Positions 41,676 to 48,077 of a stretch of 64,000 nt of DNA are shown here, piece by piece. Origin of the DNA: Lichenicola sp964247725 (GTDB lineage: Bacteria > Pseudomonadota > Alphaproteobacteria > Acetobacterales > Acetobacteraceae). The stretch is taken from assembly GCA_964247725.1 (NCBI GenBank), contig CAXTVM010000001.1, positions 1 through 64,000 on the forward strand, written 5' to 3'. The notes beneath the pieces are model-generated. The model was not told the origin of the DNA. It saw nothing but the letters and a program-made list of their open reading frames with translations, and ran no database searches. Made by a program: the position numbers and the translations under genes. The first letter of the stretch is position 1, and the number at the start of each line of letters is the position of its first letter.

Positions 41676-43181
41676 TCAGGCGTGCTGACCCTGGTGAACC
41701 TGGTCGAGATCCGCGAAGCGCGTGAACTCGCCCTCGAAGAACAGCTCGATCCGGCCGGTGGGCCCGTGGCGCTGCTTCTCGAGCAGCAGCTCGGCCTTGT
41801 TGTGGGCCAGCTCCATCCGGTGCTGCCAAGCCTCCATCGCTTCCTGGAACTTGGTCGCGCTGGCGAAGGACGCCTCCTGCGGCATCCGCTGCTGCAGGTA
41901 GTACTCGTCCCGGTAGACGAACATCACCGCGTCGGCGTCCTGCTCGATCGAGCCGCTCTCGCGGAGGTCGGACAGCTGCGGCCGCTTGTCCTCGCGGCTC
42001 TCCACCGCGCGCGACAGCTGGCTCAGCGCCAGCACCGGGATGCCGAACTCCTTGGCCAGCGCCTTCAGGCCCTGGGTGATCATGGAGATCTCCAGCACCC
42101 TGCCCTCCGGCTTGGCGCCGATCGGCGGCCGCATCAGCTGCAGGTAGTCGACCACGACCAGCTTCAGGCCCTGGGTGCGCGCCAGCCGCCGGCAGCGGGT
42201 GCGCATCGCGGTGATCGACAGCGCCGGCGTGTCGTCGATGTGCAGCGGCAGCCGGACCAGCCGGCGCTGGACGTCGACGAAGCGGTCGAACTCGCGCTGG
42301 CTGATCTCGCCGCGGCGGATGCGCTCGCCCGATACCCGGCTCTCCTCCGCCAGCAGCCGCGCTGCCAGCTGCTCGGCGCTCATCTCCAGCGAGAAGATCG
42401 CCACGACGCCGGCCGGCCGCCCGGAGTCCAGCTCGCCGGCCGGCATCAGCGACCGGGCGGCGGCGTAGGCGATCTTGGTCGCCAGCGCGGTCTTCCCCAT
42501 CCCGGGGCGCCCAGCCAGGATGGTGAGGTCGTCCGGGTGCAGGCCGCCGCTCTTGCGGTCGAGGTCGGCCAGACCGGTCGTCAGGCCGGTCACGCTGCCG
42601 GGCGAGCGGTAGGCGAACTCCGCCCGCGCGATCGCCGCCTGCAGCGCCTGGTCGAAGCCGACGCCGCCACCCGCGACACCCTGGCCGGCCGACAGCGAGA
42701 AGAGCGCCACCTCGGCCGCCTCGAGCTGCTCGGCGGCCGCCAGCGGCTCGCCGCCGCCCCCGAACGCCCGGTTCACCACCAGCTCGCCGACGTCGATCAG
42801 CTCGCGCCGCAGCCAGGCGTCGCGGACCGCGCGGCCGTACTCGCCGGCATTGATGATGCCCACCATCGCGGTCAGCAGCTGCGCCAGGTAGGCCGTCCCG
42901 CCCGCCTCGGCCAACAGCGGGTCGTGCTCGAGCTCAGTCTTCAAGGTCACCGCGTCGGCCACCGCGCCGCGCTCGATGCGCGCCGCTAGGCGCTCGTAGA
43001 CCAGGGCGTGCACCGGATCGGCGAAGTGCGCCGGCGCCAGGAACTCCGACACCCGGTCGTAGGCCTTGTTGTTGGCCATGATGGCGCCGAGCAGCGCCTG
43101 CTCGGCCGCCAGGTTCGCCGGCGGCAGCCGCTGCGAGATGCCGGCAAGCGGATGGTCGGAGAGCAGTTGAACCGGCCGCAT
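41676..43181 (-). CDS. dnaB: Replicative DNA helicase DnaB, phage-encoded, 501 aa
   Basis: The hexameric 5'-3' helicase for phage replication. The N-terminal domain begins PPANLAAEQALLGAIM. Walker A is GRPGMGKTA at residues 224-232, followed by VAIFSLEMSAEQLAARL and a Walker B VVVDYLQLM. The C-terminal SREDKRPQLSDLRESGSIEQDAD is diagnostic. It lies next to the initiator-like gene, as in O/P or DnaB-carrying phages. Confidence 0.97.
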   Translation of the reverse strand: MRPVQLLSDHPLAGISQRLPPANLAAEQALLGAIMANNKAYDRVSEFLAPAHFADPVHALVYERLAARIERGAVADAVTLKTELEHDPLLAEAGGTAYLAQLLTAMVGIINAGEYGRAVRDAWLRRELIDVGELVVNRAFGGGGEPLAAAEQLEAAEVALFSLSAGQGVAGGGVGFDQALQAAIARAEFAYRSPGSVTGLTTGLADLDRKSGGLHPDDLTILAGRPGMGKTALATKIAYAAARSLMPAGELDSGRPAGVVAIFSLEMSAEQLAARLLAEESRVSGERIRRGEISQREFDRFVDVQRRLVRLPLHIDDTPALSITAMRTRCRRLARTQGLKLVVVDYLQLMRPPIGAKPEGRVLEISMITQGLKALAKEFGIPVLALSQLSRAVESREDKRPQLSDLRESGSIEQDADAVMFVYRDEYYLQQRMPQEASFASATKFQEAMEAWQHRMELAHNKAELLLEKQRHGPTGRIELFFEGEFTRFADLDQVHQGQHA

Positions 43182-43184
43182 GGC

Positions 43185-44303
43185 TCAGGCCGCCGCAGCG
43201 CTGGAGAACGCGGCTCGGCGCGGGTGCTTCGGCTTGAAGTCACCGCCCCGCAAGGCGGCCTCCCAGCCGGCGACCGCACGCCGGTAACTCTCTTCCTGCT
43301 CGGCGGTCAGGACCACCTCCGGCTCCGCGGTCGCGCCCGGTCGCCGCCGATCGGCCGCCTCCCGCAACACCGGGTTGAAGAACCCGATCTTGCGGATGCT
43401 GCCCGGCGCCGCCCGCTTCACCGCAGCCTCCGCCTCCTCGACGATCTGGGCCTCGGTCAGGCCCATCGACAACCATGCGGCGGCGATCGGCCGGCTATTG
43501 GCCGCCCAAGATCCCGCCGACAGCCCGGCAATCGCCAACACCCGCCGGCCGATCCGGTCCAGGGTTTCCGGCGCCGCCGGCGGCTCGGGTTTCGCCTGGG
43601 TTTCCGCCCCCCGGGTTTCGCCGTCGTGGGTTTCCTGGGTTTCCCGCGCGTGGGTTCCTGACTGCCTGACTGACTGCTGATCTGAATCTAGACAGTCAGT
43701 CAGGCCGCGCGAGGCTTCGAAACCCGATGGGTTTTCGGGTTTCGCCACCTCGGGTTTCGCCACAAAACCCGTCGGGTTTCCTGGGTTTCCCGGGGCGGAC
43801 GGCACCACCCCGTAGAACGGCATGGCACGCTGGCTGGGGGGCGACCCGTCCTTCCTGGGTCGACCGCCGTTCCTGCCGTTCGTCCGAGACGTCATGGCGC
43901 GCCGGCTCGCCGGCGGCTCCTCGCCTGCTGCCTGGGCCCGCGCCACCTCGGCCTCAAATGCCTCGACGGCGGCGGCGCGCCGCTCCGCATCCATGCGCCG
44001 ACGCTCCGCCTGCTCGACCAGCGTCGGGCTGGTCAGCGCGCCGTCCTCCTCCCGCAGCAGCAGGCCGACCCGCACCAGCGGATCGAGGCAGAGCCCGAGT
44101 TCTGCCTCGGACACGGCCAGCACGCGCGCCAGCTCGCCGTGGTCCGGCACGTGGTCGCCGAACCGCAGCGTGGTGGCGCGCATGCGACGCATCGCCTCCA
44201 CCAGGCGCAGCCAGAGGCTGCTGGCCGCCAGCGGGATCGCCAGCATCCGGGGATCGGTGGATGGGATGCCGAGGATCTCGGCGTTCTCTTGCCCGCGCGA
44301 CAT
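43185..44303 (-). CDS. Replication initiator-like protein carrying the iterons, 372 aa
   Basis: The N-terminal 90 residues look like a winged helix (DHGELARVLAVSEAELGLCLDPLVRVGLL). A low-complexity middle (about residues 165-250) is encoded by the GGGTTTC array, and a C-terminal helical region (DRRRPGATAEP, EESYRRAVAGWEA) may contact DnaB. Location directly upstream of dnaB and the internal iterons resemble the lambda O arrangement. The initiator role is inferred from context. Confidence 0.7.
   Translation of the reverse strand: MSRGQENAEILGIPSTDPRMLAIPLAASSLWLRLVEAMRRMRATTLRFGDHVPDHGELARVLAVSEAELGLCLDPLVRVGLLLREEDGALTSPTLVEQAERRRMDAERRAAAVEAFEAEVARAQAAGEEPPASRRAMTSRTNGRNGGRPRKDGSPPSQRAMPFYGVVPSAPGNPGNPTGFVAKPEVAKPENPSGFEASRGLTDCLDSDQQSVRQSGTHARETQETHDGETRGAETQAKPEPPAAPETLDRIGRRVLAIAGLSAGSWAANSRPIAAAWLSMGLTEAQIVEEAEAAVKRAAPGSIRKIGFFNPVLREAADRRRPGATAEPEVVLTAEQEESYRRAVAGWEAALRGGDFKPKHPRRAAFSSAAAA
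43562..43789. repeat. GGGTTTC iteron array, probable phage replication origin
   Basis: Ten direct GGGTTTC copies start at 43562, 43587, 43598, 43613, 43628, 43637, 43737, 43752, 43774 and 43783, with one inverted at 43719 and variants at 43652 and 43729. In the coding strand the repeat is read in different frames in the two clusters (as ETQ/ETH/ETR and as GNP/AKP), so it is conserved as DNA. Iterons inside an initiator gene define the lambda and other phage origins. Confidence 0.8.
43664..43705. repeat. Perfect 13-bp inverted repeat between the two iteron clusters
   Basis: Arms GCCTGACTGACTG (43664-43676) and its complement (43693-43705) flank a 16-base AT-richer loop. It divides the iteron array in two. 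It could be a cruciform at the origin or a protein-binding site. No T run follows either arm, so it is not a simple terminator. Confidence 0.75.
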
Positions 44304-44368
44304 GGCCAGCCTGGATCAGGGTTGCGCCGCGGCGGCGGCCGGGACGTGCTTCGGGATGGCCTGGCTGG

Positions 44369-44692
44369 TCATGGACGGCCTCTTCTTCTGCGGGCGGATG
44401 GACGATCGGCTGCGCCGTTGCGCAGCGGCTGCGCGGCAACGGCCGCGGTCTCGTGGAAGGACCAGACGGTGCACAGCACGTCGCGCCCTTCCCGGATCTG
44501 CAGGGCGGCATCCGGGATGCCGGCCGTCACCATCGCCTGGCACAGCGCGCCCAGGCAGGTGGCGAGGATGTCACCGTGGATGAAGCCGCCGGAGCGCAGC
44601 CGGCGGACCCGCAGCATGCGGCGGCTGACGGCAAGGCGCAGCGTCGACGGCCGCGCGGCGATCGCCGCGTGCACCGGGTCAGCCGGCGTCAC
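44369..44692 (-). CDS. Hypothetical protein, start interrupted by a C10 tract, 107 aa
   Basis: The frame begins at GTG 44692, directly after ten consecutive C on the minus strand. An ATG at 44708 that overlaps the preceding stop (ATGA) is the expected coupled start but is out of frame by one base and stops after 9 codons. With nine C it would read straight into this gene. Composition is protein-like with an amphipathic C-terminus. No family is recognised. Confidence 0.5.
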   Translation of the reverse strand: MTPADPVHAAIAARPSTLRLAVSRRMLRVRRLRSGGFIHGDILATCLGALCQAMVTAGIPDAALQIREGRDVLCTVWSFHETAAVAAQPLRNGAADRPSARRRRGRP

Positions 44693-44702
44693 GGGGGGGG
44701 GG
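44693..44702. repeat. Homopolymer of 10 G (C on the coding strand)
   Basis: Ten identical bases at the junction of two coupled genes. The tract length controls whether translation from the ATG at 44708 enters the following frame, so it could be either a phase-variable switch or an assembly error. Confidence 0.8.
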
Positions 44703-44704
44703 CG

Positions 44705-44848
44705 TCATGTGCAGCCTCCGGGCCCGCGATGCCGCTCGATCCAGCGCTTGATCGCCGCGGCACCCTCGATCATCCAGCCGCCGCACCACACCAGCCCTTG
44801 GCCGCACCGAAACAGCGCTTCCTCGAGGAGGCTGGCGCCCGTGATCAC
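44705..44848 (-). CDS. Small protein, 47 aa
   Basis: A short hydrophobic protein with MITGASLLEEALF and a central WCGGWMIEGAAAIKRWIE amphipathic stretch. The GTG at 44848 overlaps the upstream stop (GTGA) and its stop overlaps the ATG at 44708. Coupling on both sides supports it. Possibly membrane-associated. Confidence 0.55.
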   Translation of the reverse strand: MITGASLLEEALFRCGQGLVWCGGWMIEGAAAIKRWIERHRGPGGCT

Positions 44849-45216
44849 GGCCGCGATGGTCCGCGCCGCTCGGTCGCGAGCGCCTGCAGCTCGGCCTTCC
44901 GTGCCAGCACCACCTCGATTTCGGCGCTGAGCCGCGCATGGCGCCGGCTCAGCCAATCGCCGTGCCAGACGCGCAGGCGCTCGACCTCCAGCGCCAGCAG
45001 CCGGCAGGGCTGGGCGTACCAGAACGTCCGCGTTCGGCGATAGGACAGCCCGGTGCGCCGTGCGGCGCGCCGAATCCCGGCCTCGACCCCCTCGCCGGGA
45101 GCCCAGGGCTCGGCCGCCTGGCGGACGATGCCCTGACATTGCTGCAGCAGCTCACCGTCGCTCGGCACGGGATCGGAACGACTTGCCACGTTCGTGACGG
45201 GATTCTTCAAGATCAT
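44845..45216 (-). CDS. Hypothetical early protein, 123 aa
   Basis: ATG at 45216 opens a basic helical protein with a central VEAGIRRAARRTGLSYRRTRTFWY that could be an HTH, followed by a heptad-like C-terminus. It ends in GTGA overlap with the next gene. No family was recognised, but a DNA-binding role is plausible. Confidence 0.65.
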   Translation of the reverse strand: MILKNPVTNVASRSDPVPSDGELLQQCQGIVRQAAEPWAPGEGVEAGIRRAARRTGLSYRRTRTFWYAQPCRLLALEVERLRVWHGDWLSRRHARLSAEIEVVLARKAELQALATERRGPSRP

Positions 45217-45403
45217 GCACGACCGCCATCGCAGTGTCCGGGGCGACGGGCCCACCAACTGCGAAAGACAGGCGATGCCGGGCGGGGAAACGAGCGTGGG
45301 GCGGCCCTGCCAGGGGCCGCCCCACAACCAGGAGCGCGACCGCGCAGGCGAAATGCGCCCGCGGCTCGCTGGAGGCGCTCGCTGATGCTGTCGCCTTGCT
45401 CAA
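45152..45403 (-). CDS. Questionable small protein, 83 aa
   Basis: The frame begins at TTG 45403, overlapping the GcrA-like stop, and has one hydrophobic stretch (ACAVALLVVG). It overlaps the next gene by 65 bases. No better gene occupies 45217-45399, so it is listed at low confidence. Confidence 0.3.
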   Translation of the reverse strand: MSKATASASASSEPRAHFACAVALLVVGRPLAGPPHARFPARHRLSFAVGGPVAPDTAMAVVHDLEESRHERGKSFRSRAERR

Positions 45404-45852
45404 GCCGCGGCCTCCTGATCATGGATCCCGGCCGCCCGGTAGGCTCGCGCGCAGTGCGCGGCGCAGTACGGCCGGCCCGGCACCAGGCTGGTCGCCCGGC
45501 AGAGCCGGAAGCCCGGCGTGCCGGGATCACCCTCCGGCCACTGGCAGCTCCGGGCTGGAGCGATCGGCGTCGCGCGCGGCAACGCCGCCGGCGGTGGGGC
45601 CAGGTCGATCGGTTCCAATGCGGGCCGGCTGGCGGCGCCGGGTATCTGCCGCGCGAGCTCGGTATCGACCGCCAGGGCGGCTGGAGGCTTCGCAAATGCC
45701 GCCGGCGCCGGAACGTGCGGCCGGACCTGATCCCAGCGCCTCTTGACCGCCTTGAGCGTACGGCCGGTGCGCGCCGCTACTTCGGCCAGGCGCGTGCCGC
45801 CCAGCTCTTGCAGCGTCGCCGCTTCCTCCCGTGTCCAGCGCGACCCTCTCAT
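45400..45852 (-). CDS. GcrA-like cell cycle regulator homologue, 150 aa
   Basis: The N-terminal trihelical domain begins WTREEAATLQELGG, and the C-terminus carries the GcrA signature CQWPEGDPGTPGFRLC, then GRPYCAAHCARAY. GcrA is an alphaproteobacterial transcription factor that binds sigma-70 RNA polymerase at methylated promoters. The middle Pro/Ala linker is typical. It is coupled to the next gene by ATGA. The phage copy may redirect host or phage transcription in response to DNA methylation. Confidence 0.85.
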   Translation of the reverse strand: MRGSRWTREEAATLQELGGTRLAEVAARTGRTLKAVKRRWDQVRPHVPAPAAFAKPPAALAVDTELARQIPGAASRPALEPIDLAPPPAALPRATPIAPARSCQWPEGDPGTPGFRLCRATSLVPGRPYCAAHCARAYRAAGIHDQEAAA

Positions 45853-46121
45853 GCCGGTCGGCCGCCCGGCGGGGATGCCGTGACAGCATCCCCGCCTCCG
45901 CTCTTCTCAAGCTGCAACAAATGAAGACTGCGGTTTTCGTCAACAAAACAGACCCGCGTACCTGCGAGGGTGATACCAGAATGCTGGAGAACGGACGGTG
46001 ATGCCATGCCGCGTCCCGCGGCGGCGATCGTCCTCTTCAGGTCCCGCTGCGCCAAGCCGTAGCCAAGGCAGAAGCCGGCCATGAGGATCGCGGAGCAGCA
46101 AGCGAGGTCGAACAGGTCCAT
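45849..46121 (-). CDS. Small single-pass membrane protein, 90 aa
   Basis: Begins MDLFDLACCSAILMAG, giving a membrane helix at about residues 6-24, and has a soluble C-terminus with Gly/Ser. It overlaps the preceding and following genes by 1-4 bases. An AGGA ribosome binding site lies in a 20-bp sequence that recurs at another junction (see the findings). Function is unknown. Confidence 0.6.
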   Translation of the reverse strand: MDLFDLACCSAILMAGFCLGYGLAQRDLKRTIAAAGRGMASPSVLQHSGITLAGTRVCFVDENRSLHLLQLEKSGGGDAVTASPPGGRPA

Positions 46122-46164
46122 CACGCGGCGTCCTGCGGCTGCCGGCCGACCGGTAGCCCCTTGC

Positions 46165-46190
46165 GAGCCGGACCGTTGCCGGTCCGGCTC
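46165..46190. other. Perfect 10-bp stem-loop
   Basis: GAGCCGGACC and GGTCCGGCTC pair around a 6-base loop. It sits just upstream of the rightward gene at 46236. No T run follows it in either direction. It may be a transcription attenuator or protein-binding site. Confidence 0.5.
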
Positions 46191-46235
46191 GCCCGGCTCA
46201 CCATGGGAATTGCAACACCCACCATGGAGAACTCG

Positions 46236-46484
46236 ATGTCGTTTGATCTGGAGACCGATGCCATCCGCCTGCGGCGGGATCTCGATGCCGTCACGGATGT
46301 GCTGCGCGTTTTGGTCGAGATCGCAGATAAGCACCTGCCACGCAGCATCCATTCTCTGCTTGGCGAGCGGCTCGTCGAGTTGGCCGAGACACCGGACGAC
46401 AAGGGACACAACCCGCGCACCGGATCACTCGCACAATCTTTGCTCATGGAGAGCTTCACGGTCGGCTCGAAACCGGCGGGCTAG
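46236..46484 (+). CDS. Small rightward protein in the leftward early region, 82 aa
   Basis: ATG at 46236 has GGAG six bases upstream. The protein is a helical MSFDLETDAIRLRRDLDAVT type followed by an acidic linker and shows balanced composition. Its 3' end overlaps the convergent gene at 46456 by 29 bases. It reads opposite to its neighbours, as an antisense or cargo gene might. Function is unknown. Confidence 0.5.
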   Translation: MSFDLETDAIRLRRDLDAVTDVLRVLVEIADKHLPRSIHSLLGERLVELAETPDDKGHNPRTGSLAQSLLMESFTVGSKPAG

Positions 46485-46797
46485 GCGGCCGGAGGAACGG
46501 CTCGTTCGTCCGTGGGCGGGTCACGAAGTGCTGAGAGAGTCGGTCGCTAAACTCCGCGTAGGCTTTGGCGACGGGTTCGGCGGCGAGCCGCGCGGCTTCC
46601 GCCGGCGCCACGGTCGCGATCCCGGCCAGCAGAGAGGCCTCAAGTTCGGCGTGGCGTTGAAGCCTTTTCTCCAGGGCCGCCGCGACTCTGGGAAGCGCAT
46701 CCAGCTCCCCCCGGTCATACGCAGCCCGCTGCCGTACCTCGTCGAGTGCGGTGACCAGCATCTGGAAAGCCGGGTTGTCATGTGGCTGGTCCGCCAT
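46456..46797 (-). CDS. Hypothetical helical protein, 113 aa
   Basis: The ATG at 46797 is coupled to the Cro-like stop by TGATG. The protein is almost entirely helical, with a heptad-like middle EVRQRAAYDRGELDALPRV. It is the first gene after Cro in the leftward lytic operon. No family was recognised. Confidence 0.6.
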   Translation of the reverse strand: MADQPHDNPAFQMLVTALDEVRQRAAYDRGELDALPRVAAALEKRLQRHAELEASLLAGIATVAPAEAARLAAEPVAKAYAEFSDRLSQHFVTRPRTNEPFLRPPSPPVSSRP

Positions 46798-47012
46798 CAC
46801 GCGGCGTCCTGCGGGCGTTGTCCGCTTGGGGGATCGTAAAGGTCTGGCCGCACGTCGTGCGGACTGATCCCAGCCAGGTCCGCCAGCTGCCGGGCATGTC
46901 CGGCTGGCACGCCATGGCGGCGCCAGCCGATGATTGTTGAGTGATGACGAGCCATCGCCTTGGCGACGACCACCACACCCCCAGCCCTCTGCAAGATCGA
47001 GTCGAGATCCAT
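46797..47012 (-). CDS. Cro-like HTH regulator (YdaS/Cro family), 71 aa
   Basis: A short HTH: ILQRAGGVVVVAKAMARHHST is helices 1-3 and IIGWRRHGVPAGHARQLADLAG is typical of Cro/YdaS, with the family ending VRPDLYDP. It diverges from the XRE repressor over a 90-bp gap with an operator, the arrangement of a lambda-type switch. It probably represses the lysogenic promoter and begins the leftward lytic transcript. Confidence 0.85.
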   Translation of the reverse strand: MDLDSILQRAGGVVVVAKAMARHHSTIIGWRRHGVPAGHARQLADLAGISPHDVRPDLYDPPSGQRPQDAA

Positions 47013-47016
47013 CACG

Positions 47017-47039
47017 CCATGTTGGCTCAGGCAACATGG
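47017..47039. promoter_or_regulatory. Operator in the repressor/Cro gap, ATGTTG-N7-CAACAT
   Basis: A dyad CCATGTTG gctcagg CAACATGG, with the same half-sites and 7-bp spacer found at 47882 and 47916. A further half-site ATGTTGC is at 47053. The site is next to the Cro start and is the expected repressor target. Confidence 0.8.
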
Positions 47040-47102
47040 CACGTCAAGAAGCATGTTGCTTCAACCATCCCCGGCCTACCGGCACTGGTTCATGCAGGAT
47101 TT

Positions 47103-47444
47103 ATGAGCACAGAAACGTCACTCGGCCGTCGGATCAGAACATTGCGCGAACAACGGCAGATGGATCAATCTGTCGTAGCCGAGGCTGTCGGTACCGCGCG
47201 TTCTCACCTCACTAACATTGAGATCGGACGAGCGAAACCTGGAAGGGAACTGTTGGTGGCGCTCGCCCAGTATTTTGACGTTTCTCTCGACTGGTTAACA
47301 AGTGGGGCTGGAGAAGCAAAGAAGGCTGAAGCACTCAATGCCAACGAAGCATTACTACTGTTTGGCTACAGAAACTTGGATGAAGAGGAAGCAGAGATGT
47401 TCTTGAAGCTCATCTTGGCAAGGACGAAGAAACGCGATGCGTAG
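47103..47444 (+). CDS. XRE-family prophage repressor (CI-like), 113 aa
   Basis: The HTH_3 domain spans about residues 7-63: IRTLREQRQMDQSVVAEAVG is helices 1-2 and TARSHLTNIEIGRAKP is the recognition region. It is followed by a FDVSLDWLTSG segment. The C-terminus is short, without a LexA-type autocleavage domain, so induction may not use RecA cleavage. ATG at 47103 has CAGGA upstream. Maintains lysogeny. Confidence 0.88.
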   Translation: MSTETSLGRRIRTLREQRQMDQSVVAEAVGTARSHLTNIEIGRAKPGRELLVALAQYFDVSLDWLTSGAGEAKKAEALNANEALLLFGYRNLDEEEAEMFLKLILARTKKRDA

Positions 47445-47880
47445 GCAAATCTGGATCCTGCCGCTTTTGATCGCGTCTTGGTCGGCCACATCTTCGGCGT
47501 CATCGCTGGAGGTCGAGATCAGCCCGCACATTTCGGGAGGAAGCAAGCCGACGGTAGAGGCCTCTACGAACCTACCGGAAGGGATGCTTCTTCAAGTAGG
47601 AATAAGGTCAGCTGGCGGCGGTTACTCGGCCCAAGCCGATGCCGTTGTTGCTAACGGTCAATTTCATGCTGGTCCGTTCTCAGATGGCGCTAATCCATTG
47701 AACAGCGGCCATTATATCGTTGAAATTACGTCGGCGGCTGCTGATTTCGAACCGCCAGCGGTTCAGAAAGCGATTGGAGATGGAGCCGGCAACCTTCACG
47801 GACCATTGGTGGCTTATGATCCCTCCGGCTTGGGACTGGGTCGTGCCATTAAGGACACGGTCGACATCACCATCAACTAG
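47437..47880 (+). CDS. Secreted beta-rich protein co-expressed with the repressor, 147 aa
   Basis: A Sec signal peptide (residues 1-21, ending ASA/SSA) is followed by a mature beta-rich domain with PTVEASTNLPEGMLLQVGI and a GPFSDGANPLNSGHYIVEI segment. Similar unnamed proteins occur in other bacteria. Its ATG overlaps the repressor stop by 8 bases, so it is translated from the repressor transcript in the lysogen. It is a lysogenic conversion candidate; function unknown. Confidence 0.75.
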   Translation: MRRQIWILPLLIASWSATSSASSLEVEISPHISGGSKPTVEASTNLPEGMLLQVGIRSAGGGYSAQADAVVANGQFHAGPFSDGANPLNSGHYIVEITSAAADFEPPAVQKAIGDGAGNLHGPLVAYDPSGLGLGRAIKDTVDITIN

Positions 47881-47881
47881 C

Positions 47882-47934
47882 ATGTTGCTTCATGCAACAT
47901 TTTGCTTGCCTGATTATGTTGGAGGAAGCAACAT
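47882..47934. promoter_or_regulatory. Two further operators (O3 and O4), ATGTTG-N7-CAACAT
   Basis: Dyads at 47882-47900 and 47916-47934 have the same 6-bp half-sites and 7-bp spacer as the site at 47017. They lie after the lysogenic genes and before the rightward early operon, so they probably control the early promoter. No gene lies at 47881-47954. Confidence 0.8.
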
Positions 47935-47954
47935 AGGCCCCATCGCACCCCGCG

Positions 47955-48077
47955 ATGGAGCCCCCGGTGCCCTCATCCCCACCCCGCATCCCCGGCTATG
48001 AGCACTTCGACGCGCGATCCCTGATCGCGAGTTGCGTCGCCCTCTCGGGCAGCGACCGCCGGTCAGGGGCTGGCGGC
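47955..48077 (+). pseudogene. Truncated 5' copy of the early gene at 48956
   Basis: The frame begins MEPPVPSSPPRIPGYEH and continues in parallel with the intact gene through SLIASCVAL, then diverges into unrelated sequence at the cargo gene. 47981-48045 matches 48973-49037 at 59 of 65 bases. It is a remnant of the original gene start left of the cargo insertion. Confidence 0.75.
47981..48045. repeat. Left copy of the 65-bp cargo-flanking duplication
   Basis: Matches 48973-49037 with 6 differences (about 91 percent). The right copy is inside the intact early gene. The divergence suggests recombination between related phages rather than a transposition target duplication. Confidence 0.8.

Noticed and set aside
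43562..43789. CRISPR array
   Set aside because: Repeats are only 7 bases, irregularly spaced and inside a coding gene; this is an iteron pattern. No CRISPR or cas genes were seen elsewhere.
46797..47444. Toxin-antitoxin pair
   Set aside because: The divergent small HTH genes with operators in the gap fit a Cro/CI switch, and neither encodes a toxin-like domain.
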